The translations under genes were made by a program, and so were the position numbers. Shown here one piece after another: positions 8,948-19,553 of a stretch of DNA of 44,792 nt. Where the stretch lies: contig CAMCHJ010000016.1 of assembly GCA_945874665.1 (NCBI GenBank), positions 1 to 44,792 of the forward strand, in the 5' to 3' direction. Source of the stretch: Chitinophaga pinensis (GTDB lineage Bacteria; Bacteroidota; Bacteroidia; UBA7662). Under the pieces are notes generated by a model. The model saw only the letters and a list, made by a program, of their open reading frames with translations, ran no database searches and was not told where the DNA came from. Position 1 is the first letter of the stretch; each line of letters starts with the position of its first letter.

Positions 8948-10156
8948 ATGAACCAAAATCGAGGATTTAACCTTAGCAGGATCCTTTTATCTGCTGCCAC
9001 TTTACTCACGCTCAGTAGTCCCTTCAACAAACTTCAGGCCCAGCCTGACGGTGCTGCGTTGTATAACAACAACTGCGCTGCCTGTCACCGCATCGACCAA
9101 GACTTGGTTGGCCCGGCATTGGGGGGTGTTACAGAGCGTTTAGAAGAGGCGTATTTAATCAGTTGGATCCGGAATTCCCAAGCGGTGATTGCCTCAGGCG
9201 ATCAGTATGCAGTGGATGTTTTCAACAAGTGGAACAAAGTGGCCATGCCGGCTTACGACTGGACCGACGAGGAGATCAAATCGGTACTGGCTTACGTGAA
9301 GGAGCAGTCGGCCGCCGCCGCTACAGCCGCCGCAGTACCTGCAGCAGGTGATGCAGCCGTAGCCGAAGACGACAGCTTCCCAATTTCACAAATCCTTTGG
9401 GTGGTGATTTTCTTGTTTGCCGCGGTCATTTATTTCTTTGTTCAGCAGCGCAACAAACTCGAGGAGAAATTTGAAGAGCAGGTAGCCAGCGGTAACATCG
9501 ACCCAAGCAAGCTCAAAGAAATCAAGCCTTCTTTCAAAGTAAAGCCGATCCATGCCATTGGTGGTGGTTTAACGGTATTTTTACTCGCAGCCATTGGTTG
9601 GGGAGTAGATGTAGCCAACCACGTAGGCATCCAACAAGGCTATCAGCCATCACAACCCATTGCCTTTAGCCACGAATTGCATGCTGGAACGCATGAAATT
9701 GCTTGTAGCTACTGTCACGTGGGTGTTGAGCGCGGCAAAAGTGCCACCATTCCTGCAGTAAACATCTGTATGAACTGTCACAACCAAATCAAGAAGGACG
9801 CGCCAGAGATCAAAAAAATCGCAGCGGCTTGGGAAAACAACCAGCCTATCGAATGGATTCGCATTCACAACCTGCCCGATTTTGCACAATTCAATCACAT
9901 GCAGCACTACAAAATTGCGGGTATCGAGTGTCAAACCTGTCACGGCGAAATCCAAGAAATGGCAGAAGTTGCGCAGCACAGTACCCTTACCATGGGCTGG
10001 TGTATTAACTGTCACCGCGAAACCAAAGTCGACCTCGACAATGGCTACTACCAGGCAGTACACGGCAACAAGGAGTCGTTCCAAGTTGCGCTCAAGGAAA
10101 AAGGCCTGACCATCGCCAATTTAGGTGGTCTCGAGTGCTCAAAGTGTCACTATTAA
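8948..10156 (+). CDS. actA: Alternative complex III subunit ActA, multiheme cytochrome c
   Basis: ActA is the multiheme electron-transfer subunit of alternative complex III, a quinol:cytochrome c oxidoreductase. The 402-residue protein has an N-terminal signal segment, a mono-heme cytochrome c domain (CAACH at ~43), a membrane helix at ~143-162, a second one at ~200-220, and a C-terminal multiheme domain. CXXCH motifs seen in order are CAACH, CSYCH, CMNCH, CQTCH, CINCH and CSKCH, six in all. The best-known ActA is called pentaheme, so the extra one comes from the fused N-terminal cytochrome domain. It is the first of six act genes in the order actABCDEF. Confidence 0.93.
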   Translation: MNQNRGFNLSRILLSAATLLTLSSPFNKLQAQPDGAALYNNNCAACHRIDQDLVGPALGGVTERLEEAYLISWIRNSQAVIASGDQYAVDVFNKWNKVAMPAYDWTDEEIKSVLAYVKEQSAAAATAAAVPAAGDAAVAEDDSFPISQILWVVIFLFAAVIYFFVQQRNKLEEKFEEQVASGNIDPSKLKEIKPSFKVKPIHAIGGGLTVFLLAAIGWGVDVANHVGIQQGYQPSQPIAFSHELHAGTHEIACSYCHVGVERGKSATIPAVNICMNCHNQIKKDAPEIKKIAAAWENNQPIEWIRIHNLPDFAQFNHMQHYKIAGIECQTCHGEIQEMAEVAQHSTLTMGWCINCHRETKVDLDNGYYQAVHGNKESFQVALKEKGLTIANLGGLECSKCHY

Positions 10157-10180
10157 TCTTCATCAATAACCACCTTATAC

Positions 10181-13100
10181 ATGGATATTGCACAAAAAAA
10201 GTATTGGAGAAGCATCGATGAACTCAACCAAACCCCTGAGTTCACGGCCGAGGCCTCCAAAGAATTTGCGGAAGAAATTCCGGTTGACGAGCTGTTGAGC
10301 TCAGACAGCTTAGGCTTAGAAGCCAACCGCCGCGACTTCCTTAAAATATTCGGATTCAGCTTAACGGCTGCTACGTTGGCAGCTTGTAACAGGGCACCGG
10401 TTAAAAAAGCCGTTCCTTTTGTAGCTCATCCCGAAGAAATGTCGCCAACCATTGCCACCTGGTATGCCACCACTTTTAGTGATGGTTACGACTATGCGAG
10501 CTTGATGGTAAAAACCCGCGAAGGTCGTCCAATCAAAATCGAAGGCAACACCTTTTCAGGTGTGTCGCAAGGCGGTGTAAACGCCCGTGTACATGCCTCG
10601 GTATTGAGTTTGTACGACGCCAACCGCCTGCAGCAGCCTATGATTGCTGGTAAAAGCGTAAGCTGGAGCGATTTTGATGCGCAACTCATTACCAAATTAG
10701 AAGGATTGGCAGGCAAGCCGATTGTGTTGTTAACCAACAGCATCATCAGTCCTACCACCCGCCGCATCCTCGACGGTTTCAAAGCCAAATATCCCACTAC
10801 CCGCCACGTAACCTACGACGCCATTTCGGCTTCAGGCATGTTGGAAGCCAACCAAAGCAGTTTTGGTGTATCGGCTTTGCCAACGTATCACTTCGACAAA
10901 GCCGAGGTGATTTTGGGTGTGGGTGCTGATTTCTTGGGCAACTGGATTTCGCCGGTTGAATTTACCCGCGACTACAGCAAAAACCGCAAAATAAGCAAGG
11001 GCAATCCTAAAATGTCGCGCCACATCCAGTTTGAGTCGATTTTGACCGTAACTGGCGCCAACGCCGACATGCGTGTAACGCACCAAGCTTCGAAAGAAGG
11101 TTTGGTAGTGGCCAACTTATACAACGCCATCGCCAAATTGGCCGGTGCAGCTACGGTGAGCACAACGGCACACGACTTGGCCGGCAACGCCATCGCCGCT
11201 ACCGCAGCAGAGTTGTGGGCAGCCAAGGGCAAGGCGCTTGTGGTATGTGGCTCCAACGATGCCAACGTACAAATGCTTGTTAACGCCACCAACAATTTAT
11301 TGGGCAGCTACGGCAACACCATCGACATGGCCGCGCCGGTGTACACCCGCCAGGGCAAAGACAGCGATATGGAAACCCTACTAGCCGATATGGAAGCCGG
11401 TAAAATTGGCGCCCTCATCACCAGCGGTGTAAATCCAAGCTACGATTATTACAAAGCTGCGGCCTTCACCAAGGCTTTAGGCAAGGTAGAAGTAAGTGTA
11501 GCGGTATCGGAGCAAAACGACGAAACCGTACAAAAAGCTAAGTTTGTGGCAGCGGCCAACAACTTCCTCGAAAATTGGGGAGATGCCATGCCAGCAGCCG
11601 GCAAATACAGCATTTCGCAGCCTACCATCAGCAAATTATACGACACACGCTCACTCGATGAGGTGTTGTTAGCCCTTACAGGCAGTCAAGATACCGCTTA
11701 CGATGCCTTCAAGAACACTTGGAAAGGCATATTCAGCGGCTCTGACGCTACCGATTTCAGCAGCTTCTGGCGCACCACCCTGCACAACGGGGTATTCGAA
11801 ATAGCGGTTATTGCTTCACAGCCAGCCTTCAAGGGCAATGTGGGTGCAGCTGCTGCGGCCATCAAAAGTGAAGGTGCTGAGGTAGAGCTTGTAGTGTACG
11901 AAAAACTTGGCATAGGAAATGGTTCATTCGCTGGCAACCCCTGGTTGCAGGAGATGCCGGATCCGATTTCAAAAACTACCTGGGACAACTATTTGGCCGT
12001 GAGCGTGAAGTTTGCGCGCGAAAATGGCTTGGCCGATGGCGACATCGTAAAAGTAGCTGCCAATGGGTATGAAGTAGAAGTGCCTGTGCTGATTCAGGCA
12101 GGTACTTATACAGGTACGGTAGCCCTTGCTTTGGGTTATGGTCGTTTGAATGTGAGCAAGGCGGGACTCGGCATTGGTGCCAACGCCTATCCATTCATGA
12201 GCTTTAATGGCAGCCGCTCGCATGTGGCTGGCGCGGTTACGGTAAGCAAAACAGGCATGAAAACGGCCTTGGCGCAAACCCAAACCCACCACACCATCGA
12301 AGGTCGTAACATCGTAAAAGAAACTACGCTTGATAAATATGCAGTGAACCCGGCCGACGGCAACGTTCGTCCGTATGTGCAAATGAAGCAAGCTGATGGT
12401 ACTTTCAAAAAAGTATATCCTGGTATTAGTCGCGATGCGATCACCCTTTGGGACAAGCGCGATTACGAAGGTCACCACTGGGCCATGGCCGTTGACCTCA
12501 ACGCTTGTACCGGTTGCGGTGCTTGTATTGTAAGCTGTCAGGTCGAAAACAACGTGCCCGTAGTAGGCAAGCAAGAAGTAATCAACCGCCGCGAAATGCA
12601 CTGGATCCGCATCGACCGTTATTATGCCTTCAACGAAGACGGCATGAAGATCGATGAGGAGAAGGAGTATGGCATGATCCAAAACGGTGATAACGTACAA
12701 GTGGCTTTCCAGCCGGTGATGTGTATGCAGTGCGACAATGCACCATGCGAAACCGTTTGTCCAGTTTTGGCTACCGTGCACTCCGACGAAGGTTTGAACC
12801 AAATGGTGTACAACCGTTGTGTGGGTACCCGCTATTGCGCCAACAACTGTCCATACAAAGTACGTCGCTTCAACTGGTTCAGCTACACCGACAATCCGAA
12901 GTTCTACACCAACCCATCGCAGAGCGACCTAGGTAAAATGGTACTCAATCCTGACGTAACCGTTCGTGCCCGTGGTGTGATGGAGAAATGTACATTCTGC
13001 GTGCAGCGTATCCAAGCCGGTAAACTCGACGCCAAGCGTCAGAGCCGCGGGGTGAATGACGGTGAGATCAAGACCGCTTGTCAGCAGTCTTGCCCATCAG

Positions 13101-13255
13101 GCGCCATCATTTTCGGTGACCTCAACGATCCGAACAGTGAAGTATCGCAGTTGTTCCTCAACGAGCGTGCGTACGGCATCATCGAAGAACTCAACGTATT
13201 GCCATCGGTGAATTACCTCACCAAGGTGCGCAATACCAATTCAATCAAGGCTTAA
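10181..13255 (+). CDS. actB: Alternative complex III subunit ActB, molybdopterin-oxidoreductase-like and iron-sulfur protein
   Basis: This 1024-residue fusion has an N-terminal part related to molybdopterin oxidoreductases (ActB1) and a C-terminal four-cluster ferredoxin part (ActB2). Residues ~49-57 show a twin-arginine export motif, [10 protein letters not shown], with a following hydrophobic stretch ending in AAC. The ferredoxin part carries four cysteine groups: [35 protein letters not shown] and CTFC...CQQSC. These match the Fe-S-binding subunit that relays electrons from quinol to ActA. In known complexes the molybdopterin domain has no cofactor. The N-terminal ~45 residues before the twin-arginine motif are normal for ActB. 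Confidence 0.95.
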   Translation: MDIAQKKYWRSIDELNQTPEFTAEASKEFAEEIPVDELLSSDSLGLEANRRDFLKIFGFSLTAATLAACNRAPVKKAVPFVAHPEEMSPTIATWYATTFSDGYDYASLMVKTREGRPIKIEGNTFSGVSQGGVNARVHASVLSLYDANRLQQPMIAGKSVSWSDFDAQLITKLEGLAGKPIVLLTNSIISPTTRRILDGFKAKYPTTRHVTYDAISASGMLEANQSSFGVSALPTYHFDKAEVILGVGADFLGNWISPVEFTRDYSKNRKISKGNPKMSRHIQFESILTVTGANADMRVTHQASKEGLVVANLYNAIAKLAGAATVSTTAHDLAGNAIAATAAELWAAKGKALVVCGSNDANVQMLVNATNNLLGSYGNTIDMAAPVYTRQGKDSDMETLLADMEAGKIGALITSGVNPSYDYYKAAAFTKALGKVEVSVAVSEQNDETVQKAKFVAAANNFLENWGDAMPAAGKYSISQPTISKLYDTRSLDEVLLALTGSQDTAYDAFKNTWKGIFSGSDATDFSSFWRTTLHNGVFEIAVIASQPAFKGNVGAAAAAIKSEGAEVELVVYEKLGIGNGSFAGNPWLQEMPDPISKTTWDNYLAVSVKFARENGLADGDIVKVAANGYEVEVPVLIQAGTYTGTVALALGYGRLNVSKAGLGIGANAYPFMSFNGSRSHVAGAVTVSKTGMKTALAQTQTHHTIEGRNIVKETTLDKYAVNPADGNVRPYVQMKQADGTFKKVYPGISRDAITLWDKRDYEGHHWAMAVDLNACTGCGACIVSCQVENNVPVVGKQEVINRREMHWIRIDRYYAFNEDGMKIDEEKEYGMIQNGDNVQVAFQPVMCMQCDNAPCETVCPVLATVHSDEGLNQMVYNRCVGTRYCANNCPYKVRRFNWFSYTDNPKFYTNPSQSDLGKMVLNPDVTVRARGVMEKCTFCVQRIQAGKLDAKRQSRGVNDGEIKTACQQSCPSGAIIFGDLNDPNSEVSQLFLNERAYGIIEELNVLPSVNYLTKVRNTNSIKA

Positions 13256-13277
13256 TAGTAAATCGAACAGTAACGAT

Positions 13278-14690
13278 ATGTACGAATCTCCAATACGGCG
13301 TCCGTTAATCACAGGAAAAACTTCCTACGCCCAAATCACGGATGACATCGCCACAGCGGTAGAAGCAAAGCCAACCAAATGGTGGTACATCGGTTTCATC
13401 GTATCCCTGGCTGGTTTAGGCTTGTGGTTGCTCACAGTTACTTACCTGTTGGTAACGGGTGTAGGGGTGTGGGGCTTGAACAAGACGGTAGACTGGGGTT
13501 GGGACATCACCAACTTCGTATGGTGGGTAGGTATTGGTCACGCCGGTACCCTCATCTCAGCCATCCTTTTGTTATTCCGTCAGAAGTGGCGGACGGCGGT
13601 GAACCGCTCGGCGGAGGCCATGACCATCTTCGCGGTAATTTGTGCGGGTACTTATCCGCTTTTACACGCCGGTCGTCCTTGGGTAATTTACTGGGTATTC
13701 CCGTTGCCAAACACCTACGGTTCGTTGTGGGCCAACTTTAACTCACCTTTGTTGTGGGACGTATTTGCCATCTCTACCTACTTCACCGTATCCTTGGTGT
13801 TCTGGTACGTAGGCTTGATACCCGATTTGGCTACCATCCGCGACCGTGCAGAAGGCGTTCGCAAAAAGATTTACGGCTTACTCGCTTTCGGTTGGAACGG
13901 TTCGGCCAAAGCATGGCAGCGTTTTGAGAGCGTATCGCTCATCTTGGCGGGTTTGGCCACGCCACTCGTACTTTCGGTACACACCATTGTATCGATGGAC
14001 TTTGCCACTTCGGTAATTCCTGGCTGGCACACCACCATCTTCCCTCCCTACTTTGTGGCGGGTGCGGTGTTCTCAGGTTTTGCGATGGTATTAACCCTCT
14101 TAATCATCATGCGCAAAGTAATGCGCCTCGAGGCTTACATCACCCTCAACCACATCGATGTGATGAACAAAATCATCCTCGTAACGGGTTCGATTGTAGG
14201 ATCGGCTTACATCACCGAGTTTTTCATTGCCTGGTATTCAGCCGTGCCTTACGAGCGTTATGCGTTTGTTAACCGCGCCTTTGGACCGTATTGGTGGGCA
14301 TATTGGGCCATGATGACCTGTAACGTAATCACCCCGCAGCTGTTCTGGTCGCGCAAACTGCGTCGCAACATCACCGCCGTATTCATCATCTCCATCTTTG
14401 TAAACATCGGTATGTGGTTTGAGCGCTTTGTAATTATCGTTACCTCGTTGCACCGCGACTACCTGCCATCGAGCTGGGCCATGTATTCACCTACTTGGGT
14501 GGAGATCGGCATGTTCATTGGTTCCCTCGGCTTGTTCTTCACCTTGTTCTTCCTCTTCGCCAAGTTTTTACCAGTAATTGCCATTGCTGAGGTGAAATCG
14601 ATAGTGAAGACTTCAGCGGAAGAGCACATCAAGAAGACCGCCGAAAAAGAAGGCATCGACATCAAAGAAGTGAATCCTCAAATCGCCTAA
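13278..14690 (+). CDS. actC: Alternative complex III subunit ActC, NrfD/PsrC-like membrane protein
   Basis: ActC is an integral membrane subunit of 470 residues with about ten hydrophobic helices, of the NrfD/PsrC polysulfide-reductase family. In alternative complex III this subunit is thought to host a quinol-binding site. The loop [17 protein letters not shown] is typical of the family. It lies 22 bases downstream of actB and 4 bases upstream of actD in one operon. ActF further along is its paralogue. Confidence 0.95.
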   Translation: MYESPIRRPLITGKTSYAQITDDIATAVEAKPTKWWYIGFIVSLAGLGLWLLTVTYLLVTGVGVWGLNKTVDWGWDITNFVWWVGIGHAGTLISAILLLFRQKWRTAVNRSAEAMTIFAVICAGTYPLLHAGRPWVIYWVFPLPNTYGSLWANFNSPLLWDVFAISTYFTVSLVFWYVGLIPDLATIRDRAEGVRKKIYGLLAFGWNGSAKAWQRFESVSLILAGLATPLVLSVHTIVSMDFATSVIPGWHTTIFPPYFVAGAVFSGFAMVLTLLIIMRKVMRLEAYITLNHIDVMNKIILVTGSIVGSAYITEFFIAWYSAVPYERYAFVNRAFGPYWWAYWAMMTCNVITPQLFWSRKLRRNITAVFIISIFVNIGMWFERFVIIVTSLHRDYLPSSWAMYSPTWVEIGMFIGSLGLFFTLFFLFAKFLPVIAIAEVKSIVKTSAEEHIKKTAEKEGIDIKEVNPQIA

Positions 14691-14694
14691 GCAT

Positions 14695-15216
14695 ATGAGT
14701 ACTCAAAAATATATCATTGGAACTTTCAACGACGAAGAGCCTTTGCTCGAAGCGGTGAAAGAGGTACGTGCTGCTGGCACCCCGATCCACGAGTGTTACA
14801 CTCCCTTTCCGGTACACGGACTCGACGAAGCCTTGGGCTATCGCCGCAGCCGCCTGCCACGCGCCGCCTTTATGTTTGGTGTGCTTGGTTTCAGCTTGGC
14901 TTTGTTTATGCAAGCTTGGATGTTGGGTTTCGACTGGCCGATGAACATCGGTGGTAAGCCAGCATTGGCATGGCCCGATTTTGTGCCAGTTACTTTCGAA
15001 TTAACAGTACTCATTACCGCCTTGGGCATGGTGGGTACTTACTTGGTTGCGTCAGGTTTTTTACCAGGGGCGGAGGCTAAGATGCCAGACATTCGTTGTA
15101 CGAGCCACGTTTTTTGCATCGCTATTCCTAGCAACACAGCAGATTACGATAAAATGCATGCCTTGTTGATGCGCCACGGTGCCGACGAAGTAGCAGAAAG
15201 GGAGATTGAACTATGA
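14695..15216 (+). CDS. actD: Alternative complex III subunit ActD (DUF3341)
   Basis: ActD is a small membrane subunit of 173 residues. A soluble N-terminal part (IIGTFNDEEPLLEAV, HECYTPFPVHGLDEALG) is followed by two membrane helices at ~63-82 and ~104-126. This is the DUF3341 layout. The start is 4 bases after the actC stop, and the end overlaps actE in an ATGA, indicating translational coupling. Its exact role in the complex is structural as far as is known. Confidence 0.93.
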   Translation: MSTQKYIIGTFNDEEPLLEAVKEVRAAGTPIHECYTPFPVHGLDEALGYRRSRLPRAAFMFGVLGFSLALFMQAWMLGFDWPMNIGGKPALAWPDFVPVTFELTVLITALGMVGTYLVASGFLPGAEAKMPDIRCTSHVFCIAIPSNTADYDKMHALLMRHGADEVAEREIEL

Positions 15217-15806
15217 AAAACATCCTCATAATAGGTCTAGCGAGCATGAGTTTGCTCAGCAGCTGTGGTTTAATTGCTGATAAAAAGGATCCAGGTTGGG
15301 AGTATGCACCACAGATGTATGTTTCGCATCCTTACGAGCCGTATACGCAAGTAGGCGACAACAATGTAAATGCCGATGGTAAAAACATGCGTGCGCCTGT
15401 AGAAGGCACCATATCGCGTTCAGGCATAGGTTTCGACAACACCAAGTTGGAATTGATGTACAATTATCCGATCCACAAAGACAGTCTCGAAACAGCAGCG
15501 CGTATGCTCAAAAATCCTTTGGAAGCTACCCCTGCCAACCTCGAGAAAGGCCAGTACTTTTATGGTAAGTATTGCACGCCTTGTCACGGTGCTGAGGGCA
15601 AAGGCAATGGTTCAGTAGGTGAGATTTACGGTGGCGTGCCCAATTACCAGGCCAGCTACATCGTAAACCAGCCATCTGGACACATCTACCACGTAATTAC
15701 CAAGGGTAAAGGACGCATGTGGGCCCATGGCACACAAATCCGCCCAGAAGAGCGCTGGCAGATTGTAATGTATGTGAACAAGTTAAGAGGTTATACAGGA
15801 GAATAA
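15213..15806 (+). CDS. actE: Alternative complex III subunit ActE, mono-heme cytochrome c lipoprotein
   Basis: ActE is a 197-residue periplasmic mono-heme cytochrome c. It has a lipoprotein signal peptide with lipobox LSSC, cysteine near residue 19. One CTPCH heme motif follows in a class I cytochrome domain, with a Met ligand candidate in GRMWAHG. It is taken to receive electrons from ActA. The gene overlaps actD and lies 5 bases before actF. Confidence 0.93.
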   Translation: MKNILIIGLASMSLLSSCGLIADKKDPGWEYAPQMYVSHPYEPYTQVGDNNVNADGKNMRAPVEGTISRSGIGFDNTKLELMYNYPIHKDSLETAARMLKNPLEATPANLEKGQYFYGKYCTPCHGAEGKGNGSVGEIYGGVPNYQASYIVNQPSGHIYHVITKGKGRMWAHGTQIRPEERWQIVMYVNKLRGYTGE

Positions 15807-15811
15807 GCATC

Positions 15812-17029
15812 ATGGGACATCATCACGAAGTAGCGGTACATGAAGAGAAATTTGTTGTACCGGCACGTTTAAGAAACATCACCTTCGGCTTAATGGGCAT
15901 CGGTTTGGTGGCCATTGTGGTTGGTTTGATGACGGATAGTCACCGTTTTTGGGCGAATTTCCTCCTCAACAACTGGTATTTTTTAGGAGTGGCGCTCATG
16001 GGCACGCTCTTTTTAGCCACACAATCGGTAAGTAACGCTGGTTGGTCTGCTGGTTTTAAGCGCATTCCCGAAGCCATGGCGACCTATTTGCCATACGCTT
16101 TTGCAGGTTTCGCCATCATTATTTTTAGCGTATTGATGCATTGGAACCACACCTACCACTGGACGCACGAAGGCATTGCTGATCCAACCTCGCCTGATTT
16201 CGATGAAATCATTGCCGAGAAGGTGGCGTACCTCAACCTGCCATTTATGATTGGTCGCGTGGTGGTGATTTTTACACTTTGGTACTTGTTTAGCCGCACC
16301 ATGCGCCGCAATTCCTTGGCCGAAGACCTCCAGGGCGGTTTCAAAATGCTCAAGCGCAACAAAACCATCTCCGCCATTTTCCTCCCTGTATTTGCAGTAA
16401 GCTGGGCGATGGCATGTTGGGACTTTATCATGAGTATTGATACCCACTGGTATTCTACCATCTTTTGGGTGTATCATTTCGCTGCAGCTTGGGTAACGGC
16501 CATTTCGATCATTGCCCTTACGGTTATTTACTTGCGCCGCGCTGGTTATTTGTCGATTGTGAGCGAGCACCACATGCACGACCTCGGTAAGTTTATGTTT
16601 GCCTTCAGTATTTTCTGGACCTACATCTGGTTGTCGCAGTTCCTCCTCATTTTTTACGCCAACATCCCCGAAGAATCCATTTACTACCAGGAGCGCTTTG
16701 AGCACTTCAAGCTGCTCTTTTGGATCAATTTGGTGATTAACTTCATAGTGCCTTTCCTTTTATTCATGACCCGCGGCTCTAAGCGCAACGAAAACATGAT
16801 GATTTTGGTAGGCGTGCTGTTGATCATTGGTAAGTGGATCGATTTGTACATTGGCATCATGCCAGGTACTGTAGGTTCGCATGCCCACATCGGTTTTGTT
16901 GAAATCGGCATGTTCTTAGGCTTCATGGGCTTGTTTGTGTTCGTGTTTACACGCAGCTTAACCAAAGCCTCTTTGGTGCCAACCAAGCACCCATACATCA
17001 AAGAGTTTGTTACCCACGAGGTTATGTAA
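15812..17029 (+). CDS. actF: Alternative complex III subunit ActF, NrfD-like membrane protein
   Basis: ActF is the second large membrane subunit, a paralogue of ActC, with about ten membrane helices in 405 residues. The ATG at 15812 (MGHHHEVAV) is chosen because it lies just behind the actE stop; the open frame continues upstream but only inside actE. MHWNHTYHWTHEG and the long C-terminal helices fit the ActF family. It is the last act gene: a strong terminator follows, and no cytochrome oxidase genes come after it, although in many Bacteroidota coxAB follow directly. Confidence 0.94.
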   Translation: MGHHHEVAVHEEKFVVPARLRNITFGLMGIGLVAIVVGLMTDSHRFWANFLLNNWYFLGVALMGTLFLATQSVSNAGWSAGFKRIPEAMATYLPYAFAGFAIIIFSVLMHWNHTYHWTHEGIADPTSPDFDEIIAEKVAYLNLPFMIGRVVVIFTLWYLFSRTMRRNSLAEDLQGGFKMLKRNKTISAIFLPVFAVSWAMACWDFIMSIDTHWYSTIFWVYHFAAAWVTAISIIALTVIYLRRAGYLSIVSEHHMHDLGKFMFAFSIFWTYIWLSQFLLIFYANIPEESIYYQERFEHFKLLFWINLVINFIVPFLLFMTRGSKRNENMMILVGVLLIIGKWIDLYIGIMPGTVGSHAHIGFVEIGMFLGFMGLFVFVFTRSLTKASLVPTKHPYIKEFVTHEVM

Positions 17030-17050
17030 ACGCTTTCTGAAAACAAAAAA

Positions 17051-17077
17051 GGGCATCCGAAACGGTGCCCTTTTTTT
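17051..17077 (+). terminator. Intrinsic terminator of the act operon
   Basis: A stem of GGGCA, a one-base bulge and CCG pairs with CGGTGCCC across an AAA loop. Seven T follow. It sits 21 bases after the actF stop. Confidence 0.85.
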
Positions 17078-17151
17078 GTGCTGTTGTTTTTGAAGTCTGT
17101 TGCGGCAACTCCGAAAGCCTCGGTGTACCAGCTTCACGGTTGCCCCTGAAG

Positions 17152-17334
17152 CTATTCGGTAGCTGTGGCGGGCAGCGCTTTTTCGAAACGCATTTTATCG
17201 CGATCTACCTGCTCGCGCTTTTGCTGCTCCATGGCTGCTTCATTGGCGGCGGTCCGCTTGGCGCTGTTGCAGCTGCTAACACCCACTAACAGGGCCATGC
17301 CCAAAGGCAGGAGGTAAGAAATAGGTCGTTTCAT
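17152..17334 (-). CDS. Small lipoprotein
   Basis: This 60-residue product has a lipoprotein signal: MKRPISYLLPLGMALLVGVSSC with cysteine at 22. A short charged tail rich in Ala, Gln, Glu and Lys follows and ends in ALPATATE. The ATG at 17334 is chosen because it starts the signal peptide exactly; the frame is open to 17430 but would hide the signal. It is convergent with the act operon. No function can be given. Confidence 0.65.
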   Translation of the reverse strand: MKRPISYLLPLGMALLVGVSSCNSAKRTAANEAAMEQQKREQVDRDKMRFEKALPATATE

Positions 17335-17456
17335 TGTAAGGCGGTTTATGCCCCAAGATACAAATACCCAGTCAATTCTGCTCAGCGTAATGGGCGGGTT
17401 AAGGGGATGGGGACTTGGTGCAGACGGCACAACCCAGGCGGTGGCTCCCGCGGCTC

Positions 17457-17741
17457 CTAAAGCGCGTACAGCTGCTCGGTGCTCCAGGCCTCAGCAGGGG
17501 CAGCAAAAAGTCGCTTGGTAGTAGGCCATACTTCCTGAAAAAGCTCGGAATGGCGGTAGGCCTCCAAGTCGCTGGCTTGCTCCCAGTGACTGTAGGTGAA
17601 ATATACGTTGCCCGACTTCAGCAACTGCAAATGGGTGCAGCCTGGAAAATGGCGGATGTGCTGGTGGTGCTTTTCAAATAGGGCGTCGAATTCGGCCGTG
17701 GCTTCGGCTCTGAATGTCATTTTAACGAGACGTACAATCAT
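17457..17741 (-). CDS. ABM-domain protein (antibiotic biosynthesis monooxygenase-like)
   Basis: This 94-residue protein has the dimeric alpha-beta-barrel fold of the ABM/YgiN family. It begins MIVRLVKMTFRAE and contains HHQHIRHFPGCTHLQLL and a C-terminal WEQASDLEAYRHSELF block with conserved His and Trp. Family members act as small cofactor-free monooxygenases or bind heme. The start overlaps the end of the next minus-strand gene by 4 bases, so the two are translationally coupled. Confidence 0.85.
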   Translation of the reverse strand: MIVRLVKMTFRAEATAEFDALFEKHHQHIRHFPGCTHLQLLKSGNVYFTYSHWEQASDLEAYRHSELFQEVWPTTKRLFAAPAEAWSTEQLYAL

Positions 17742-18535
17742 GCTTTTTCGATAAAAACGGGGTCACCCACACGCATTCCCAGCAAACTCGCTGCATTGCC
17801 CCCGCGGATGGCAATTTGCAATAGGTTGTTGTGCCCAAAAAAGCAGGCGATGTTACCAGGCGCCACATCCTCATAGCTGGTCACTATTTGTGTTACCCGG
17901 TTTTCGTGGTTGACTTTGCGCTTGAGGTGGATCGTGAAATCGCCGCTGCCTTTCATAAAGCTGTTGAAGTAGGGCAGGTCAATGTTGGTAATCAGGTTTT
18001 CGTAACCGTCGATGTGCAATACTACGCCATTGAGGTTGCTGCCGCTGATGGCCGGCAAAAAAGGCATGAGCATGTGGTATTGGTCGCTGGCGGGGCCGTA
18101 TACATCGTCAACAGGACTGCCGCTTAGGAACGGCTGCAAGGCAGGCAACACATCGTTGAGCATGCTGAAGGAGTGCAGTGCGGTGCGGCCATTGGCGGGA
18201 ACGAGGTAGGTGCGCAGGCTGGCGTTTTGGGTGAGCAATGAGGCCAAACCGTTGTCGGGGAGCACAAAATAATGCCCATCAAAAGCAAACAGTATGTACT
18301 CCGCAGCGTTGATGTTGAAGTTCGAAACGTCGACCAAGTGCAGCGTGCCATCCGGAAAAAAATGATATGCATTTTTTAAAACGTATGCGGCCTGTTGGAG
18401 GTTATATTTGCTAATATTGTGCGAGATATCGAAAAGCTGCGCGGCAGGATGCTGGCGAAGCAATTGCCCTTTCAGAGCCGCAACATAGGCGTCACTCAGT
18501 CCGTAGTCGGTGGTAAGGGTGATGTATTTGATCAC
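17738..18535 (-). CDS. SAM hydroxide adenosyltransferase (DUF62)
   Basis: This family splits S-adenosylmethionine into adenosine and methionine, using water as nucleophile. The protein has 265 residues, typical of the family. The N-terminal LTTDYGLSDAYVAALKG with its conserved Asp, and FDISHNI, are diagnostic. A C-terminal beta-barrel domain follows (AIRGGNAASLLG near the end). The gene overlaps the ABM gene and is divergent from phoH with 45 bases between. Confidence 0.9.
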   Translation of the reverse strand: MIKYITLTTDYGLSDAYVAALKGQLLRQHPAAQLFDISHNISKYNLQQAAYVLKNAYHFFPDGTLHLVDVSNFNINAAEYILFAFDGHYFVLPDNGLASLLTQNASLRTYLVPANGRTALHSFSMLNDVLPALQPFLSGSPVDDVYGPASDQYHMLMPFLPAISGSNLNGVVLHIDGYENLITNIDLPYFNSFMKGSGDFTIHLKRKVNHENRVTQIVTSYEDVAPGNIACFFGHNNLLQIAIRGGNAASLLGMRVGDPVFIEKA

Positions 18536-18580
18536 TGGCGGGGTTTCGATAAGCGCAAATTTAGCTAAAACGAAAAGGTA

Positions 18581-19552
18581 TTGGTAGAATTTACTTTTAA
18601 GTTGGACGATGTAAGTCCACTCGAGTTTTTTGGAGCGAACAACTTGCGGTTAAAAACCCTCAAGTCGGCCTTTCCGGATTTGAAGTTCACGGCGCGCGGC
18701 GACCAGCTGCAGGTGGGGGGAGAGGCGGTGGCGCTCGACAATTTCCAGCTGAAGTTTGAGCGCATCATCAGTCATTATGCGAAGCACGACCGCTTGTCGG
18801 ACGAGGACTTTGCCCTGCTGCTGCTCGACGAGGGCGTGCGCGCTTTCTCGCATTTGAACAGCGAAGAGCCGATTGTATTTGGCCCGAATGGCCTCGTGGT
18901 TAAAGCCCGCTCGCACAACCAGCGGCAAATGGTGGAGCTCATCGGTAAAAACGACATCCTGTTTGCGGTAGGTCCCGCCGGCTCGGGTAAAACCTACACC
19001 GCGGTGGCCTTGGCCGTGCGTGCTTTGCGCAATCGAGAGGTCAAAAAAATCATTTTGACCCGTCCCGCCGTAGAAGCCGGTGAAAACCTCGGTTTTTTAC
19101 CAGGCGATTTAAAAGAGAAAATCGACCCTTACCTGCGGCCGCTCTTTGATGCCTTGGAAGACATGCTGCCAGCCTCGAAGCTCGAAAAATACCTTGAAGA
19201 CAACATCATTGAAATAGCACCACTGGCATTTATGCGTGGTCGAACCCTCGACAAAGCCTTCGTGATCCTCGACGAGGCCCAGAACACCACCGAGATGCAG
19301 ATCAAAATGTTCCTTACGAGGATGGGGCCCACCGCCAAATTCATCATCACCGGCGACCTTACCCAAATCGACCTGCCGCGGCAACAGCGCTCGGGCCTTA
19401 CTCAGGCCTTGCGCCTGCTCAAGGAGGTAGAAGGCATCGGCATGGTGTTCCTCACCGCCAACGATGTGGTGCGCCACCGCTTGGTGAAAGACATCATCAA
19501 GGCCTACGACAAGCACGACGAAACCCAAAAATCCCAACAAAACCCCGCATAA
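18581..19552 (+). CDS. PhoH family ATPase
   Basis: PhoH-like proteins are cytoplasmic ATPases tied to RNA metabolism. The 323-residue protein has an N-terminal domain ([10 protein letters not shown]), then Walker A GPAGSGKT at ~133 and Walker [12 protein letters not shown] at ~228, with [10 protein letters not shown] as a further family motif. The start is a TTG at 18581 preceded by AAAAGG; the frame closes at a TAA 15 bases upstream and contains no ATG or GTG there, so TTG is required. It is followed after one base by purC. Confidence 0.93.
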   Translation: MVEFTFKLDDVSPLEFFGANNLRLKTLKSAFPDLKFTARGDQLQVGGEAVALDNFQLKFERIISHYAKHDRLSDEDFALLLLDEGVRAFSHLNSEEPIVFGPNGLVVKARSHNQRQMVELIGKNDILFAVGPAGSGKTYTAVALAVRALRNREVKKIILTRPAVEAGENLGFLPGDLKEKIDPYLRPLFDALEDMLPASKLEKYLEDNIIEIAPLAFMRGRTLDKAFVILDEAQNTTEMQIKMFLTRMGPTAKFIITGDLTQIDLPRQQRSGLTQALRLLKEVEGIGMVFLTANDVVRHRLVKDIIKAYDKHDETQKSQQNPA

Positions 19553-19553
19553 A

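Noticed and set aside
11969-12802. A long minus-strand frame (277 codons) inside actB
   Set aside because: It is the antisense shadow of the well-conserved ferredoxin part of actB. The peptide has no protein-like pattern.
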